Assembly (NCBI GenBank): GCA_013298215.1
Contig: JAAFKE010000019.1
Coordinates: 1 to 59,314 of the forward strand
Direction: 5' to 3'
Length of the DNA: 59,314 bases
From: Cytophagales bacterium
GTDB taxonomy: Bacteria > Bacteroidota > Bacteroidia > Cytophagales > Spirosomataceae
Positions 26,979 through 35,694 of this stretch are shown here, in pieces (the stretch's first letter is position 1; each line of letters starts with the position of its first letter). The notes beneath the pieces were generated by a model that worked only from the letters and a program-made list of their open reading frames with translations, had not been told where the DNA came from and searched no databases. The position numbers and the translations under genes are program-made.

Positions 26979-28124
26979 TTATACGCTCACCCAGGCTTCT
27001 TGGCGGCTACTTTCCAGCATTCGCTCGCAGATGATAAGCTCACGCAGGCCGTCGGCAAAGGTCGGGTAGGTGGGCGCGTCGGGTTGTTTGCCCGTGCGAA
27101 TGGCCGCGTACACCTCCTTAAACAATTGCTTGGAGGTGTCGGGGAAACCCTCGTTGTGGCCACCCGGAAACGACATGAGCCGCGCCGCCTCGGGATGCGC
27201 CAACGATGGGTCGCGGAGCAGCACCTGGTTGGGGGCGTCGCGCTTGCCAAACCACAGCTCGTTGGGTTTTTCAGAACACCACTCGAGCGTGCCGTTCGAC
27301 CCCGCGATTTCGACATTCAGGCGATTTTTGCGCCCCGCCGACATTTGGCTCACCGTGATGACTCCTCGGTTGCCGTTGTCGAACTTGAGCAACACGTTGG
27401 CGTGGTCTTCGGTGTTGATGGGCACTTCGGCGTAGTCTTCGGGCGTGAGGAGCATACCCGAATAGGTCTCGATGACTTTAAGTGGCTTTTTTCGGGTTTT
27501 GTGAATGGTGTTGAAATCGGCCATGACGGCCACCGTTTTGAGCCCCGTAACGTGTTCGATCAGATCCATGAGGTGCGAGCCAATGTCGGCAATCGCCCGC
27601 GAGTCGCCCGATTTGTCGGGCTCGAGCCGCCAATTGTAGTCGGTTTGGTAAAAAAGCCAATCCTGCAAATAGCTGCCCATCACCGAATACACCTCCCCGA
27701 GTTGGCCGTTTTCGCGCAGGGCTTTCATTTGCCGCACGAGCGGGTAGTAGCGCAAGTTGAAATGAACGGCATTGACCAGCCCTGTTTGTGCCGCCAGGGC
27801 TACCAGTTCTTCGGCATCACGAATAGAGGTGGCCAGCGGTTTTTCGCAAACCACGTGTTTGCCCGCCAGCAGGGCGGCTTTTGCCTGCCCAAAATGCAAA
27901 TTGTTGGGCGTACAAACGTGGATCACGTCGATGTCGGGGTTATTGAGCATATCCTCAAAACTGCCAAAGCCCGCCACGCCCAAACTCGCCGCTTTGGCCT
28001 CGGCTTCTTCGACTGGAAAATGACTCAGCGCCACCACCTCCACGTTGGGAATACGCCGCAGGGCTTCGATGTGGGCGGGGCCAATGAAGCCCGTGCCAGC
28101 AATACCGACTTTAATATTTTTCAT
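26979..28124 (-). CDS. Gfo/Idh/MocA-family oxidoreductase
   Basis: A 381-residue NAD(P)-dependent sugar or cyclitol dehydrogenase. KVGIAGTGFIGPAHIEAL is the Rossmann loop, VCTPNNLHFGQAKAALLAGK and HVVCEKPLA the substrate-side EKP motif, and DIGSHLMDLIEHVTG carries the catalytic Asp/His pair. GG...GFPDTSKQLFKEVYAAIR near the end is typical of the group acting on inositol-like or hexose substrates. The start ATG 28124 gives the usual N-terminus; the longer frame adds only an unlikely hydrophobic leader. It stands alone between uvrA and a divergent gene. Specificity cannot be read. Confidence 0.88.
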   Translation of the reverse strand: MKNIKVGIAGTGFIGPAHIEALRRIPNVEVVALSHFPVEEAEAKAASLGVAGFGSFEDMLNNPDIDVIHVCTPNNLHFGQAKAALLAGKHVVCEKPLATSIRDAEELVALAAQTGLVNAVHFNLRYYPLVRQMKALRENGQLGEVYSVMGSYLQDWLFYQTDYNWRLEPDKSGDSRAIADIGSHLMDLIEHVTGLKTVAVMADFNTIHKTRKKPLKVIETYSGMLLTPEDYAEVPINTEDHANVLLKFDNGNRGVITVSQMSAGRKNRLNVEIAGSNGTLEWCSEKPNELWFGKRDAPNQVLLRDPSLAHPEAARLMSFPGGHNEGFPDTSKQLFKEVYAAIRTGKQPDAPTYPTFADGLRELIICERMLESSRQEAWVSV

Positions 28125-28178
28125 TGTTGGGAAAGGTTTTAAAAGTACAAGGCTCAAAAATTGAAATAACTTCGGCGA

Positions 28179-28186
28179 CAAAAGTA
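28179..28186 (-). promoter_or_regulatory. Candidate -7 element for the Gfo/Idh/MocA gene
   Basis: The minus strand reads TACTTTTG (TAnnTTTG), 55 bases before the start codon. No -33 box at the right distance was found, so this is weak. Confidence 0.3.
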
Positions 28187-28224
28187 AAGATAAGCCCCAA
28201 AATACCCGTGCTTGTTTGCGATGT

Positions 28225-28256
28225 TTTGGGCGTGTTTGCTCAAAAACGCGCCCAAA
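28225..28256. repeat. Inverted repeat between divergent genes
   Basis: TTTGGGCGTGTTT (28225-28237) pairs with AAACGCGCCCAAA (28244-28256) with one G-T mismatch and a 6-base loop. In a divergent intergenic region it could be an operator or an RNA hairpin in the leader of the plus-strand gene. Confidence 0.45.
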
Positions 28257-28343
28257 GGCACGTGCTTTCGTTTTCTTGGCTTAAATTGGCATCAGTTTTG
28301 CAAAATCAGTGTTGCATCCGTTTACAAACCCTAATCATTAAAA

Positions 28344-30848
28344 ATGAAAAGCCTTACAGTAAAGTCCCTGTTACCCCATTTGTTGGCAGTTGTGTTCTTT
28401 GTTGGCCTCGCGCTGTCTTACACGTCGCCAGTTATGAAGGGCAAAGAACTGACCATGCACGACATCAAACAGTCGGATGGTACATCGCACGAACTAAAAA
28501 AATACTGGAAAGAAACGGGCGAACTACCTCGTTGGACCAACAGTACTTTCGGCGGAATGCCTGGTTTTATGATCGTCAATGACTACAGTTCGAGTGTGTC
28601 GATGACCATTGCCCGTTTCATGAACCGCCGCCTCCCCGAAACGACCAACTACCTTTTTATTTGTATGCTGGGTTTTTACGTGCTGGCGGTATCGTTGGGC
28701 GCAAATGCCTGGATCGGCGTTATGGGGTCGGTGGCGTTTACTTTTGCGTCTTATACGCTCATTAGTTTGGGGGCGGGCCACGTTTCTAAGATCATTGCCA
28801 TCGGCTACGCGCCTGGTATTTTGGCGGGTGTTGTGTTGGTTTTTAGGGGGCGATATTGGCTCGGTGGCGCGTTGCTGTCGCTGTTTTTGGGCTTAGAACT
28901 GTACGCAAACCACTACCAGATAACCTATTATTTTGCCGTGGCGTTGGGTATATACGTCGTCATTGAGGGCGTAGCGGCGCTCCGAGACGGGCGGTTGGCG
29001 CACCTCTCAAAAGCCGCTACCATGCTGGCGTTGGGCGGTGCTATTGCCGTCGGGACGCTCGCCAACTCGCTCTGGAACGTCTATGACTACACCAAAGAAA
29101 CTACGCGCGGCAAGGCCAATCTCACCATCACACCAGGTGGGGGCGCGGCGGTGTCGGCCAAGCCAAAAGAGGGTCTCGACTACGACTACGCCTTCAATTG
29201 GAGCTACGGCATCGGCGAAACGTTCACCTACTTGATCCCTAATTTTAGGGGAGGTGGGTCGTCTAAGGGCCTTACCGCGCAGTCCGAAACCTACAAAACG
29301 CTGGCCGCAAATGGCGTGGCCGACGAGGCCATCCAACAATTTTTACCCAGTATTTCCACTTATTTTGGCAACCAACCAGGCACGAGCGGCCCCGCCTACA
29401 TGGGGGCAATTGTGTGTTTCTTGTTTATTTTGGGGCTTTTTATGGTGCCAGGCCGCCTCAAATGGTGGTTGCTGAGTGCCACCGTTTTGTTTACGGTGTG
29501 GGCCTGCGGCAAAAACTTGGCGGCCATCAACTACCTGTTTTTCGACTATTTTCCGATGTTCAACAAGTTTAGGGCCGTCACGATGGTGCACGCCCTGGTT
29601 CAGTTGGTGATGGTGACGCTCGCCGTGCTGACCGTGAAGGAGCTAACCGACCGCAAGCCTACCTGGCAGGCCGTGAGCAAACCGTTCTACATCAGCCTTG
29701 CCCTCACGGCGGGATTGTGCGCCCTGTTTGCGCTGGTTCCCACGCTTTTTAGCGATTTTAGGGCAACTGGTTTAGACAACCCCGCCGACAAAGGGCTGTA
29801 CGACTCGTTGATGGGCGGTGCCAAAAACGAAGCCTTTGCCCAGGATGTCATCAACAGCTTGATCTCCGACCGCACCAGTATGTTTCGGGCCGATGCGCTG
29901 CGCTCGCTACTTTTTATCGTTTTGGCGGCGGGGGCATTGTGGTTGTTCATTGTCAATAAACTGAAACCCGCCGTGCTTTTCCCAGTGCTTTTGGTGTTGG
30001 TAATGGCCGACGAGATAACAGTGGCGCGCCGCTATCTGAACAACGATAACTTTGCCACCAAAACAATTGAGGGCGAGGAGTTTGTGCCCACGGCGGCGGA
30101 TTTGCAGATTTTGCAGGACAAAGACCCCCATTTTAGGGTTATCGACGTGACAACGAGCACGTTTATGGACGGGCGGGCGTGCTACTTTCATAAATCGGTG
30201 GGGGGCTACCACGCCGCCAAACTGAGGCGGTTTATGGATCTGGTCGATTTTCAAATCTCGAAAAACAATATGCGGGTTTTAGACATGCTCAACACCAAGT
30301 ATTTTATTGTGCAAAACCCGCAGACTGGCGCACCCGAAGCGCAGCAAAACCCAACGGCGTTGGGCAACGCCTGGTTTGTGGGTCGCTACAAAACAGTGCC
30401 CGATGCCAACGCCGAGATGCGCGCCTTAGACAGCCTGGACGTGCGCAACGAGGCAGTTTTTGACCAGCAGTTTGCCCCAAAACTAAGCGGCCTCGCCATT
30501 AGGTCTGACACCGCGAACAGCATACGCCTCACCAACTACAAACCCCACGTTTTGACCTACCAAACCAACGCCAAAACCGAACAATTGGCCGTGTTTTCGG
30601 AAATGTACTACAACGTGCGTGACGAGTGGCAGGTGCGCATAGACGGCCAACCCGCCCAATACATGCGAGCCAACTACGCCCTGCGTGCGCTGCGCGTGCC
30701 TGCTGGCAAACACACAATTGTGTGCAGCTTCGACCCGATTTCGGACCGTATTGGCAAAAAAATAGACATTGGCGCGTCGATCTTGATGCTTTGTTTTTTT
30801 GCCGCTGCCCTGTTTTTTGAGACCCGAAAACCCAAAAATGCGTTGTGA
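28344..30848 (+). CDS. YfhO-family membrane protein
   Basis: An 834-residue polytopic protein with about 12-14 membrane segments in the first 560 residues and one at the C-terminus (about 808-826). An extracytoplasmic loop near the start (TMHDIKQSDGTSHELKKYWK, then WTNSTFGGMPGF) and the long C-terminal soluble part match the YfhO family, which shares the GT-C fold with lipid-linked sugar transferases. B. subtilis YfhO is needed for glycosylation of lipoteichoic acid; the Bacteroidota substrate is unknown. The following gene begins 48 bases later. Confidence 0.82.
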   Translation: MKSLTVKSLLPHLLAVVFFVGLALSYTSPVMKGKELTMHDIKQSDGTSHELKKYWKETGELPRWTNSTFGGMPGFMIVNDYSSSVSMTIARFMNRRLPETTNYLFICMLGFYVLAVSLGANAWIGVMGSVAFTFASYTLISLGAGHVSKIIAIGYAPGILAGVVLVFRGRYWLGGALLSLFLGLELYANHYQITYYFAVALGIYVVIEGVAALRDGRLAHLSKAATMLALGGAIAVGTLANSLWNVYDYTKETTRGKANLTITPGGGAAVSAKPKEGLDYDYAFNWSYGIGETFTYLIPNFRGGGSSKGLTAQSETYKTLAANGVADEAIQQFLPSISTYFGNQPGTSGPAYMGAIVCFLFILGLFMVPGRLKWWLLSATVLFTVWACGKNLAAINYLFFDYFPMFNKFRAVTMVHALVQLVMVTLAVLTVKELTDRKPTWQAVSKPFYISLALTAGLCALFALVPTLFSDFRATGLDNPADKGLYDSLMGGAKNEAFAQDVINSLISDRTSMFRADALRSLLFIVLAAGALWLFIVNKLKPAVLFPVLLVLVMADEITVARRYLNNDNFATKTIEGEEFVPTAADLQILQDKDPHFRVIDVTTSTFMDGRACYFHKSVGGYHAAKLRRFMDLVDFQISKNNMRVLDMLNTKYFIVQNPQTGAPEAQQNPTALGNAWFVGRYKTVPDANAEMRALDSLDVRNEAVFDQQFAPKLSGLAIRSDTANSIRLTNYKPHVLTYQTNAKTEQLAVFSEMYYNVRDEWQVRIDGQPAQYMRANYALRALRVPAGKHTIVCSFDPISDRIGKKIDIGASILMLCFFAAALFFETRKPKNAL

Positions 30849-30895
30849 AATTAGTTGCCAATCTGCCAAACCTCGACCGTTTATAACAGTACACT

Positions 30896-31675
30896 ATGCT
30901 TCGTAAAATTCTTTCCAAAATACCATTTAGCTGGATTCTGTACCTAAAAAGTATTGTTTTTCCCAAAGAATACATCATTCTGCGGCGTAAAGACCTGACC
31001 TACGCCACCGACAACCTATATACCCGCAACAACGCGGACTTTGTGAACGACCCCCGCTTTGTGCGCGCCTACGCCCACAGCCAAGCACTTGGCAAAGACC
31101 TCATGCCACCAGCGGGCATGGAATGGCGGGTGTACGTGATGTGCTGGCTGGCCAACTCGGTTATAAAACTGCCCGGCGATTTTGTGGCCTGCGGCGTTTA
31201 TACGGGTTTCTGCGACCGCGCCATTATTGAATATACCAACTTTGAAGCCACGCAAAAAACCTATTTTTTGCTCGATACATTCCAAGGACTCGACACCCGT
31301 TTTAGCACCAAAAGCGAAGTAGAAAGGTACCAAAAATACAAGAAACGCGACGATCTCTACGAAACAGTTCAGCAAACTTTTAAGGATTTCAACGTCAAGA
31401 TAATTAAGGGGGCCGTGCCCGAAACGCTCGAATTGGTGCAGACCGACCAGATCAGTTTTCTGTCGATTGACATGAACACTGCCCTGCCCGAACGCCAAGC
31501 ACTCGATTATTTTTGGGATAAAATTACGCCAGGTGGCATTGTGCTTTTAGACGACTACGGTTCGCCAGGGTGTGCGCACCAGAAGGCAGAGCACGACGAT
31601 TTTGCCAAAACGCACAACCTCGAAATCTTGACTTTGCCCACCTGTCAAGGCGTTATCTTCAAGCCCCTGGCGTAG
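30896..31675 (+). CDS. TylF/MycF-like SAM-dependent O-methyltransferase
   Basis: A 259-residue protein of the TylF/MycF family, which in antibiotic producers methylates deoxysugar hydroxyls and in other bacteria modifies surface glycans. Motif elements: DFVACGVYTGFCDRAI (SAM-binding loop, usually E.GV..G), YFLLDTFQGLD with the conserved Asp, FLSIDMN (usually the D of the metal/SAM site) and GGIVLLDDYG with the metal-binding Asp pair. In the first motif Cys replaces the more common Glu before GVY/GVW, and in SIDMN Met-Asn replaces DXD-type residues, so activity may be altered. It may be co-transcribed with the YfhO gene. Confidence 0.78.
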   Translation: MLRKILSKIPFSWILYLKSIVFPKEYIILRRKDLTYATDNLYTRNNADFVNDPRFVRAYAHSQALGKDLMPPAGMEWRVYVMCWLANSVIKLPGDFVACGVYTGFCDRAIIEYTNFEATQKTYFLLDTFQGLDTRFSTKSEVERYQKYKKRDDLYETVQQTFKDFNVKIIKGAVPETLELVQTDQISFLSIDMNTALPERQALDYFWDKITPGGIVLLDDYGSPGCAHQKAEHDDFAKTHNLEILTLPTCQGVIFKPLA

Positions 31676-31721
31676 CGACGACTACCAGTAACCGAACGCA
31701 GTCAAACGCAAGTAATAGAAA

Positions 31722-34172
31722 ATGAAATACCAAAATATCAGAGAGGAAGAACTAAAAAACAAGGTGGGGGCCGATTGGTTCGGGCAGTTTGACACGACCG
31801 AAATTATTGGAAATATTGACTTTGCCGTTTTTCCAAAACACCCCAGCCTCCCTGGCCGAGTGGCGCTGCTATGGGCCGAGGCCAAAACGGGAAACTTCGA
31901 CGTGGCCACCATGTTTGTGCAGCTGATCTTGACCATTGGCAAGGCGCGGACATTCGACAAAACCCTGCCGCCCGCTTTTTTGGGTGCCTTCGACTTCAAA
32001 AAAATTGCTTTTGTGCCCTATAACCACGTGCAAGACCTGTTTTATGAGAACGATTTCAACTGGAACGTCGCGCCGAGCAACCACGAGTCGAGGGAGTTTT
32101 TGTTGATTAAGAACCGCATCGAGGCAACTTTATCGGAAAATACGTATGCTTTCGACTTCCAAAAAGACGAAAAAGAACTCCAAATTTTTATTGAAAACAA
32201 CGTTGCCCAGGCCAGCGGTGCGGGCAAAATAAAAATCGATAAAAATAATTTTATTCCCATCTACCTGCGTTGGCTCGAAACCGTGAAACCCATCATTGAC
32301 GTAAACTGGGATCAGCTCAAGAAAATCAATATTTTCGACAACGATTTCTACCTGGCCGACCTTTTTGTGGACGACCGAGACACCCAAAAGACCGAAGACG
32401 ACATCAGCATCAGAGACAATCTGTTTGTGGTGTTTCAGAACCAAGGCTACAAAATTGCCAAAGAAAACATTAAGCAGATATTCGATGCCACCATCAGCAT
32501 TAAAAGCAAGGATGCTTACCAACAATTTTGGAAGCGCTACAAACGGCCACCCCTCAAAGAGTTTCAGGACTATATCATCGAACGCCGCGACTTGCTGGTG
32601 TCGCAGGACATCCGCGAACGAAAGGGGGCTTTTTTTACGCCCCGTATTTGGGTTGAGCTCTCGCAAAAATACCTGACCGACTACCTGGGCGAAAACTGGC
32701 AAGACGACTACTACGTCTGGGACTGCGCCGCTGGCACGGGCAACCTGCTGGCGGGCCTCACCAACAAGTATAATATTTATGCCAGCACGCTCGACCAGGC
32801 CGACGTGAACGTGATGCACGAGCGCATTGAGCAGGGAGCCAACCTGTTGGCAAGCCACGCTTTTCAGTTCGATTTTTTGAACGACGATTTTACCAAACTG
32901 CCCCAAAGCCTGCAAAATATCATTAACGACGAACAGAAACGCAAAAAGTTGGTCATTTACATCAATCCGCCGTATGCGGAGGCGGCAAGTATGAGTACAG
33001 TTACAAGAAAAGGTGTTAATAAAACCGATGTGGCCGTTACAACAAAAGTATATCAAAAATATAAAAGCACAATAGGTATCAGTGGACGTGAACTTTACGC
33101 ACAGTTTTTTGCAAGAATTTATGCTGAAATCCCTGACAGCGTGCTTGCAGAATTTTCAAAGTTGAAAATTCTGCAAGCACCAAATTTTTTGAATTTTCGA
33201 AATTACTTTCAAGCGAAACTCGAAGTTGCCTTCGTCGTCCCAGCAAATACTTTTGACAACGTGAAAGGTAAATTTCCGATAGGTTTTTTTATCTGGAATA
33301 TGGGAATAAAAGAACCTTTCAGTGAACTGGAGAGTGATATTTATGATTCAAAAGGAGATTTTATTGGCAATAAGATGTTTATTAATACTCCAATTGGAAG
33401 ATCAATAAACGATTGGTTAATAACAACAAGAAACCGAAATAATGAATTTAATATAGGATTTCTTTCTGCCAAAGGGAGTGATTTTCAGAATGTGAATTTT
33501 ATTTTTATCATCAATGAGAAAAATAAGTTGCCACATCCAAGAGGGACTTGGATTACAGACAAAAATATTATTGAAGTTTCTATTTATCTTTCTGTTCGGC
33601 ACTGCATAAAAGCCACCTGGCTCAACGACCGCGACCAATTTCTGTATCCGAACGATGGTTGGCAAACCGATTTAGAATTTCAAAATGATTGTTTAGCTTT
33701 TACATTGTTCGACAACAGCAATAACATTACTGCAAATGAAGGCATTAACCACTGGATACCTTTCACAGAGCGGGAGGTAAACGCCAAAGAAAAGTTTGCC
33801 AGCAATTTTGTGACCCAGTTTATTGGGGGTAAACTCAAAACAACGCCCAACGCCCACGCAACGTTGTTCGGCAACGAGGCTGCACTGGTGCACGGCAACG
33901 AACCGCTGCGGTTTTCGACCGAGGCACAGGCCGTTTTTGATGCGGGGCGAGAACTGTGGAAACACTACCACGCGCAAAAAGATGTTGATGCCAACGCAAG
34001 TTTGTACGACATTCGGGCCCATTTTCAGGGCCGCAACGACCAAGGTCGCATGAACGCCAAAGGCATCGACCCGCAATATAAGGTACTGATCGGTGATTTG
34101 AGGGAAACATTGAACGCCCTGGCCGACAAAATAAAACCAAAAATATACGCCTACGGGTTTTTAAAACAATAA
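31722..34172 (+). CDS. Type IIG-like restriction-modification enzyme (single chain)
   Basis: An 816-residue protein joining a nuclease and an N6-adenine methyltransferase. The N-terminal part holds IGNIDFAVFP (D33) and LLWAEAKTGN (E53, K55), a PD-(D/E)xK nuclease signature. A linker follows, then SQDIRERKGAFFTP, the SAM loop WDCAAGTGNLL (D334) and the catalytic INPPYAEAAS (N415). The rest is the probable target-recognition domain. From about 32990 to 33735 the DNA becomes strongly AT-rich (16 G/C of 60 in 33361-33420 against 40 of 60 in 32701-32760), then returns to normal. The exchange of the recognition segment by recombination is the simplest reading. Frame is open throughout. Confidence 0.82.
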   Translation: MKYQNIREEELKNKVGADWFGQFDTTEIIGNIDFAVFPKHPSLPGRVALLWAEAKTGNFDVATMFVQLILTIGKARTFDKTLPPAFLGAFDFKKIAFVPYNHVQDLFYENDFNWNVAPSNHESREFLLIKNRIEATLSENTYAFDFQKDEKELQIFIENNVAQASGAGKIKIDKNNFIPIYLRWLETVKPIIDVNWDQLKKINIFDNDFYLADLFVDDRDTQKTEDDISIRDNLFVVFQNQGYKIAKENIKQIFDATISIKSKDAYQQFWKRYKRPPLKEFQDYIIERRDLLVSQDIRERKGAFFTPRIWVELSQKYLTDYLGENWQDDYYVWDCAAGTGNLLAGLTNKYNIYASTLDQADVNVMHERIEQGANLLASHAFQFDFLNDDFTKLPQSLQNIINDEQKRKKLVIYINPPYAEAASMSTVTRKGVNKTDVAVTTKVYQKYKSTIGISGRELYAQFFARIYAEIPDSVLAEFSKLKILQAPNFLNFRNYFQAKLEVAFVVPANTFDNVKGKFPIGFFIWNMGIKEPFSELESDIYDSKGDFIGNKMFINTPIGRSINDWLITTRNRNNEFNIGFLSAKGSDFQNVNFIFIINEKNKLPHPRGTWITDKNIIEVSIYLSVRHCIKATWLNDRDQFLYPNDGWQTDLEFQNDCLAFTLFDNSNNITANEGINHWIPFTEREVNAKEKFASNFVTQFIGGKLKTTPNAHATLFGNEAALVHGNEPLRFSTEAQAVFDAGRELWKHYHAQKDVDANASLYDIRAHFQGRNDQGRMNAKGIDPQYKVLIGDLRETLNALADKIKPKIYAYGFLKQ

Positions 34173-34193
34173 TTACAAAACACGAAATAATAC

Positions 34194-35492
34194 ATGAAAA
34201 CCAATTTTCTAACACTACTCCTCATTTGTTTCGTTGCGGGTTTGGCACGGACGCAAACCTCGGCCACTAAACCCGATTTTATTTACGGAGACCTGCTCCC
34301 CGACGCACCCGAACTGGCCGCGCGTGGCAAATACGGCGTGGGCGTGCAGACGGTGCAGCTGGTGCATAAAAACCAGTTGGACGTGCTGCATTCTAAAAAA
34401 GGTAGGGATTCGCTCTACAACCGCCCGCTGACGGTGGAGGTTTGGTATCCGACGGCTCCCGACGGGACGCAGCCGCAGACCATTACTTACGACGAAGTGC
34501 TGGGAACGAGCAACGATACCAAGCGGCCACTTATGCCTTTCACGTTTCGGGGGCGGGCGCAGCGCGGCGCAACGCCCCACAAAACCGAGGGCCCGTATCC
34601 GCTCCTTATTGTGTCGCACGGCTACGTGGGGTCGCGTTTTTTGATGACCTACCTCACCGAAAACTTGGCCTCGAAGGGCTACGTGGTGGTGGCCATCGAC
34701 CACACCGAATCTACTTTTAAGGATGCAGCAAATTTTGCCAGTACGCTACTAAACCGGTCGCTCGACGATCTTTTTGTGCTCAACGAAATGGCGCGTCTGG
34801 GCAGCGGAGACGCGAAGGGTTTTTTATACAATTTGGTAGATGCCAACAACACTGCCCTCATTGGCTACTCGATGGGCGGCTACGGTGCGCTCAACGCGGC
34901 TGGGGCTGGGTACAGCCCGCAGGCGGCCAAGTTTTTTGGGCAGCTGGCGGGTGGCAGCACCGCGCTGGAGCAACGCACTGCTGGCAACGAAGCCTACCAA
35001 GCCAGTGCCGATGCCCGCATAAAAGCGGTGGTGGCGTTTGCGCCTTGGGGCATGGAGCGGGGCGTTTGGGACAGCACCGGCCTGAAAGGATTGCGGGTTC
35101 CTACTTTTTTTGTGGCAGGTAGCCAAGACGACATTTCGGGCTACGAAAAAGGCATCAAAGCCATCTACGAAGGCAGCTCCAACGCCGACCGTTATATGCT
35201 CACCTACCTAAACGCCCGCCACAACGTGGCTCCCAACCCAACACCCGCCGAGGCCCTCGCGCCAGGTTTGCACATAGACGAGTACCTCAGATACGCCGAG
35301 CCCGCCTGGAACGAACGCCGCATCAACAACATTAACCAGCATTTTGTGACGGCCTTTTTGGGCGTTACCCTCAAAGGGCTGGCGTACCAAAAGTATTTGG
35401 ACCTAAAACAAAGCTCGAACGAAGCCACCTGGGCTGGTTTCAAGCCGCGCACCTCGGTGGGCTTGGAGCTGCGACACGCCAAACGCCCGTAG
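34194..35492 (+). CDS. Secreted alpha/beta hydrolase (dienelactone hydrolase / PAF-acetylhydrolase type)
   Basis: A 432-residue hydrolase with a signal peptide (MKTNFLTLLLICFVAGLART). The oxyanion loop LLIVSHGYVGSRF, the nucleophile elbow ALIGYSMGGYGA and a late His in YLNARHNVAP make up the Ser-Asp/His triad layout; the acid is likely in VAGSQDDISGYE. Length and motifs fit the group of secreted esterases related to PAF acetylhydrolase and chlorophyllase. It starts 21 bases after the restriction enzyme gene. Substrate unknown. Confidence 0.8.
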   Translation: MKTNFLTLLLICFVAGLARTQTSATKPDFIYGDLLPDAPELAARGKYGVGVQTVQLVHKNQLDVLHSKKGRDSLYNRPLTVEVWYPTAPDGTQPQTITYDEVLGTSNDTKRPLMPFTFRGRAQRGATPHKTEGPYPLLIVSHGYVGSRFLMTYLTENLASKGYVVVAIDHTESTFKDAANFASTLLNRSLDDLFVLNEMARLGSGDAKGFLYNLVDANNTALIGYSMGGYGALNAAGAGYSPQAAKFFGQLAGGSTALEQRTAGNEAYQASADARIKAVVAFAPWGMERGVWDSTGLKGLRVPTFFVAGSQDDISGYEKGIKAIYEGSSNADRYMLTYLNARHNVAPNPTPAEALAPGLHIDEYLRYAEPAWNERRINNINQHFVTAFLGVTLKGLAYQKYLDLKQSSNEATWAGFKPRTSVGLELRHAKRP

Positions 35493-35694
35493 GCTATTTT
35501 TTAAGTGCTGCGCAGGCCAAAGAAGTTGCCCACTAACACCAGCTTTACCCGACATTTATGGATCGCTGGTTGTTATTCAACGGTATATTTAGCTACTTTG
35601 CAGCCAAATGCCGCGTCGATGTCAGCACTTAGTTGTGGGCTTGGGCGCGGTTTCTTCACTCATTGTTTTATCTTCCCGTCGCCGCACATCATAC

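Noticed and set aside
26949-28142. A 397-codon plus-strand frame opposite the Gfo/Idh/MocA gene
   Set aside because: It is the antisense shadow of a gene with intact Rossmann and EKP motifs; its own translation is basic and without recognisable domains.
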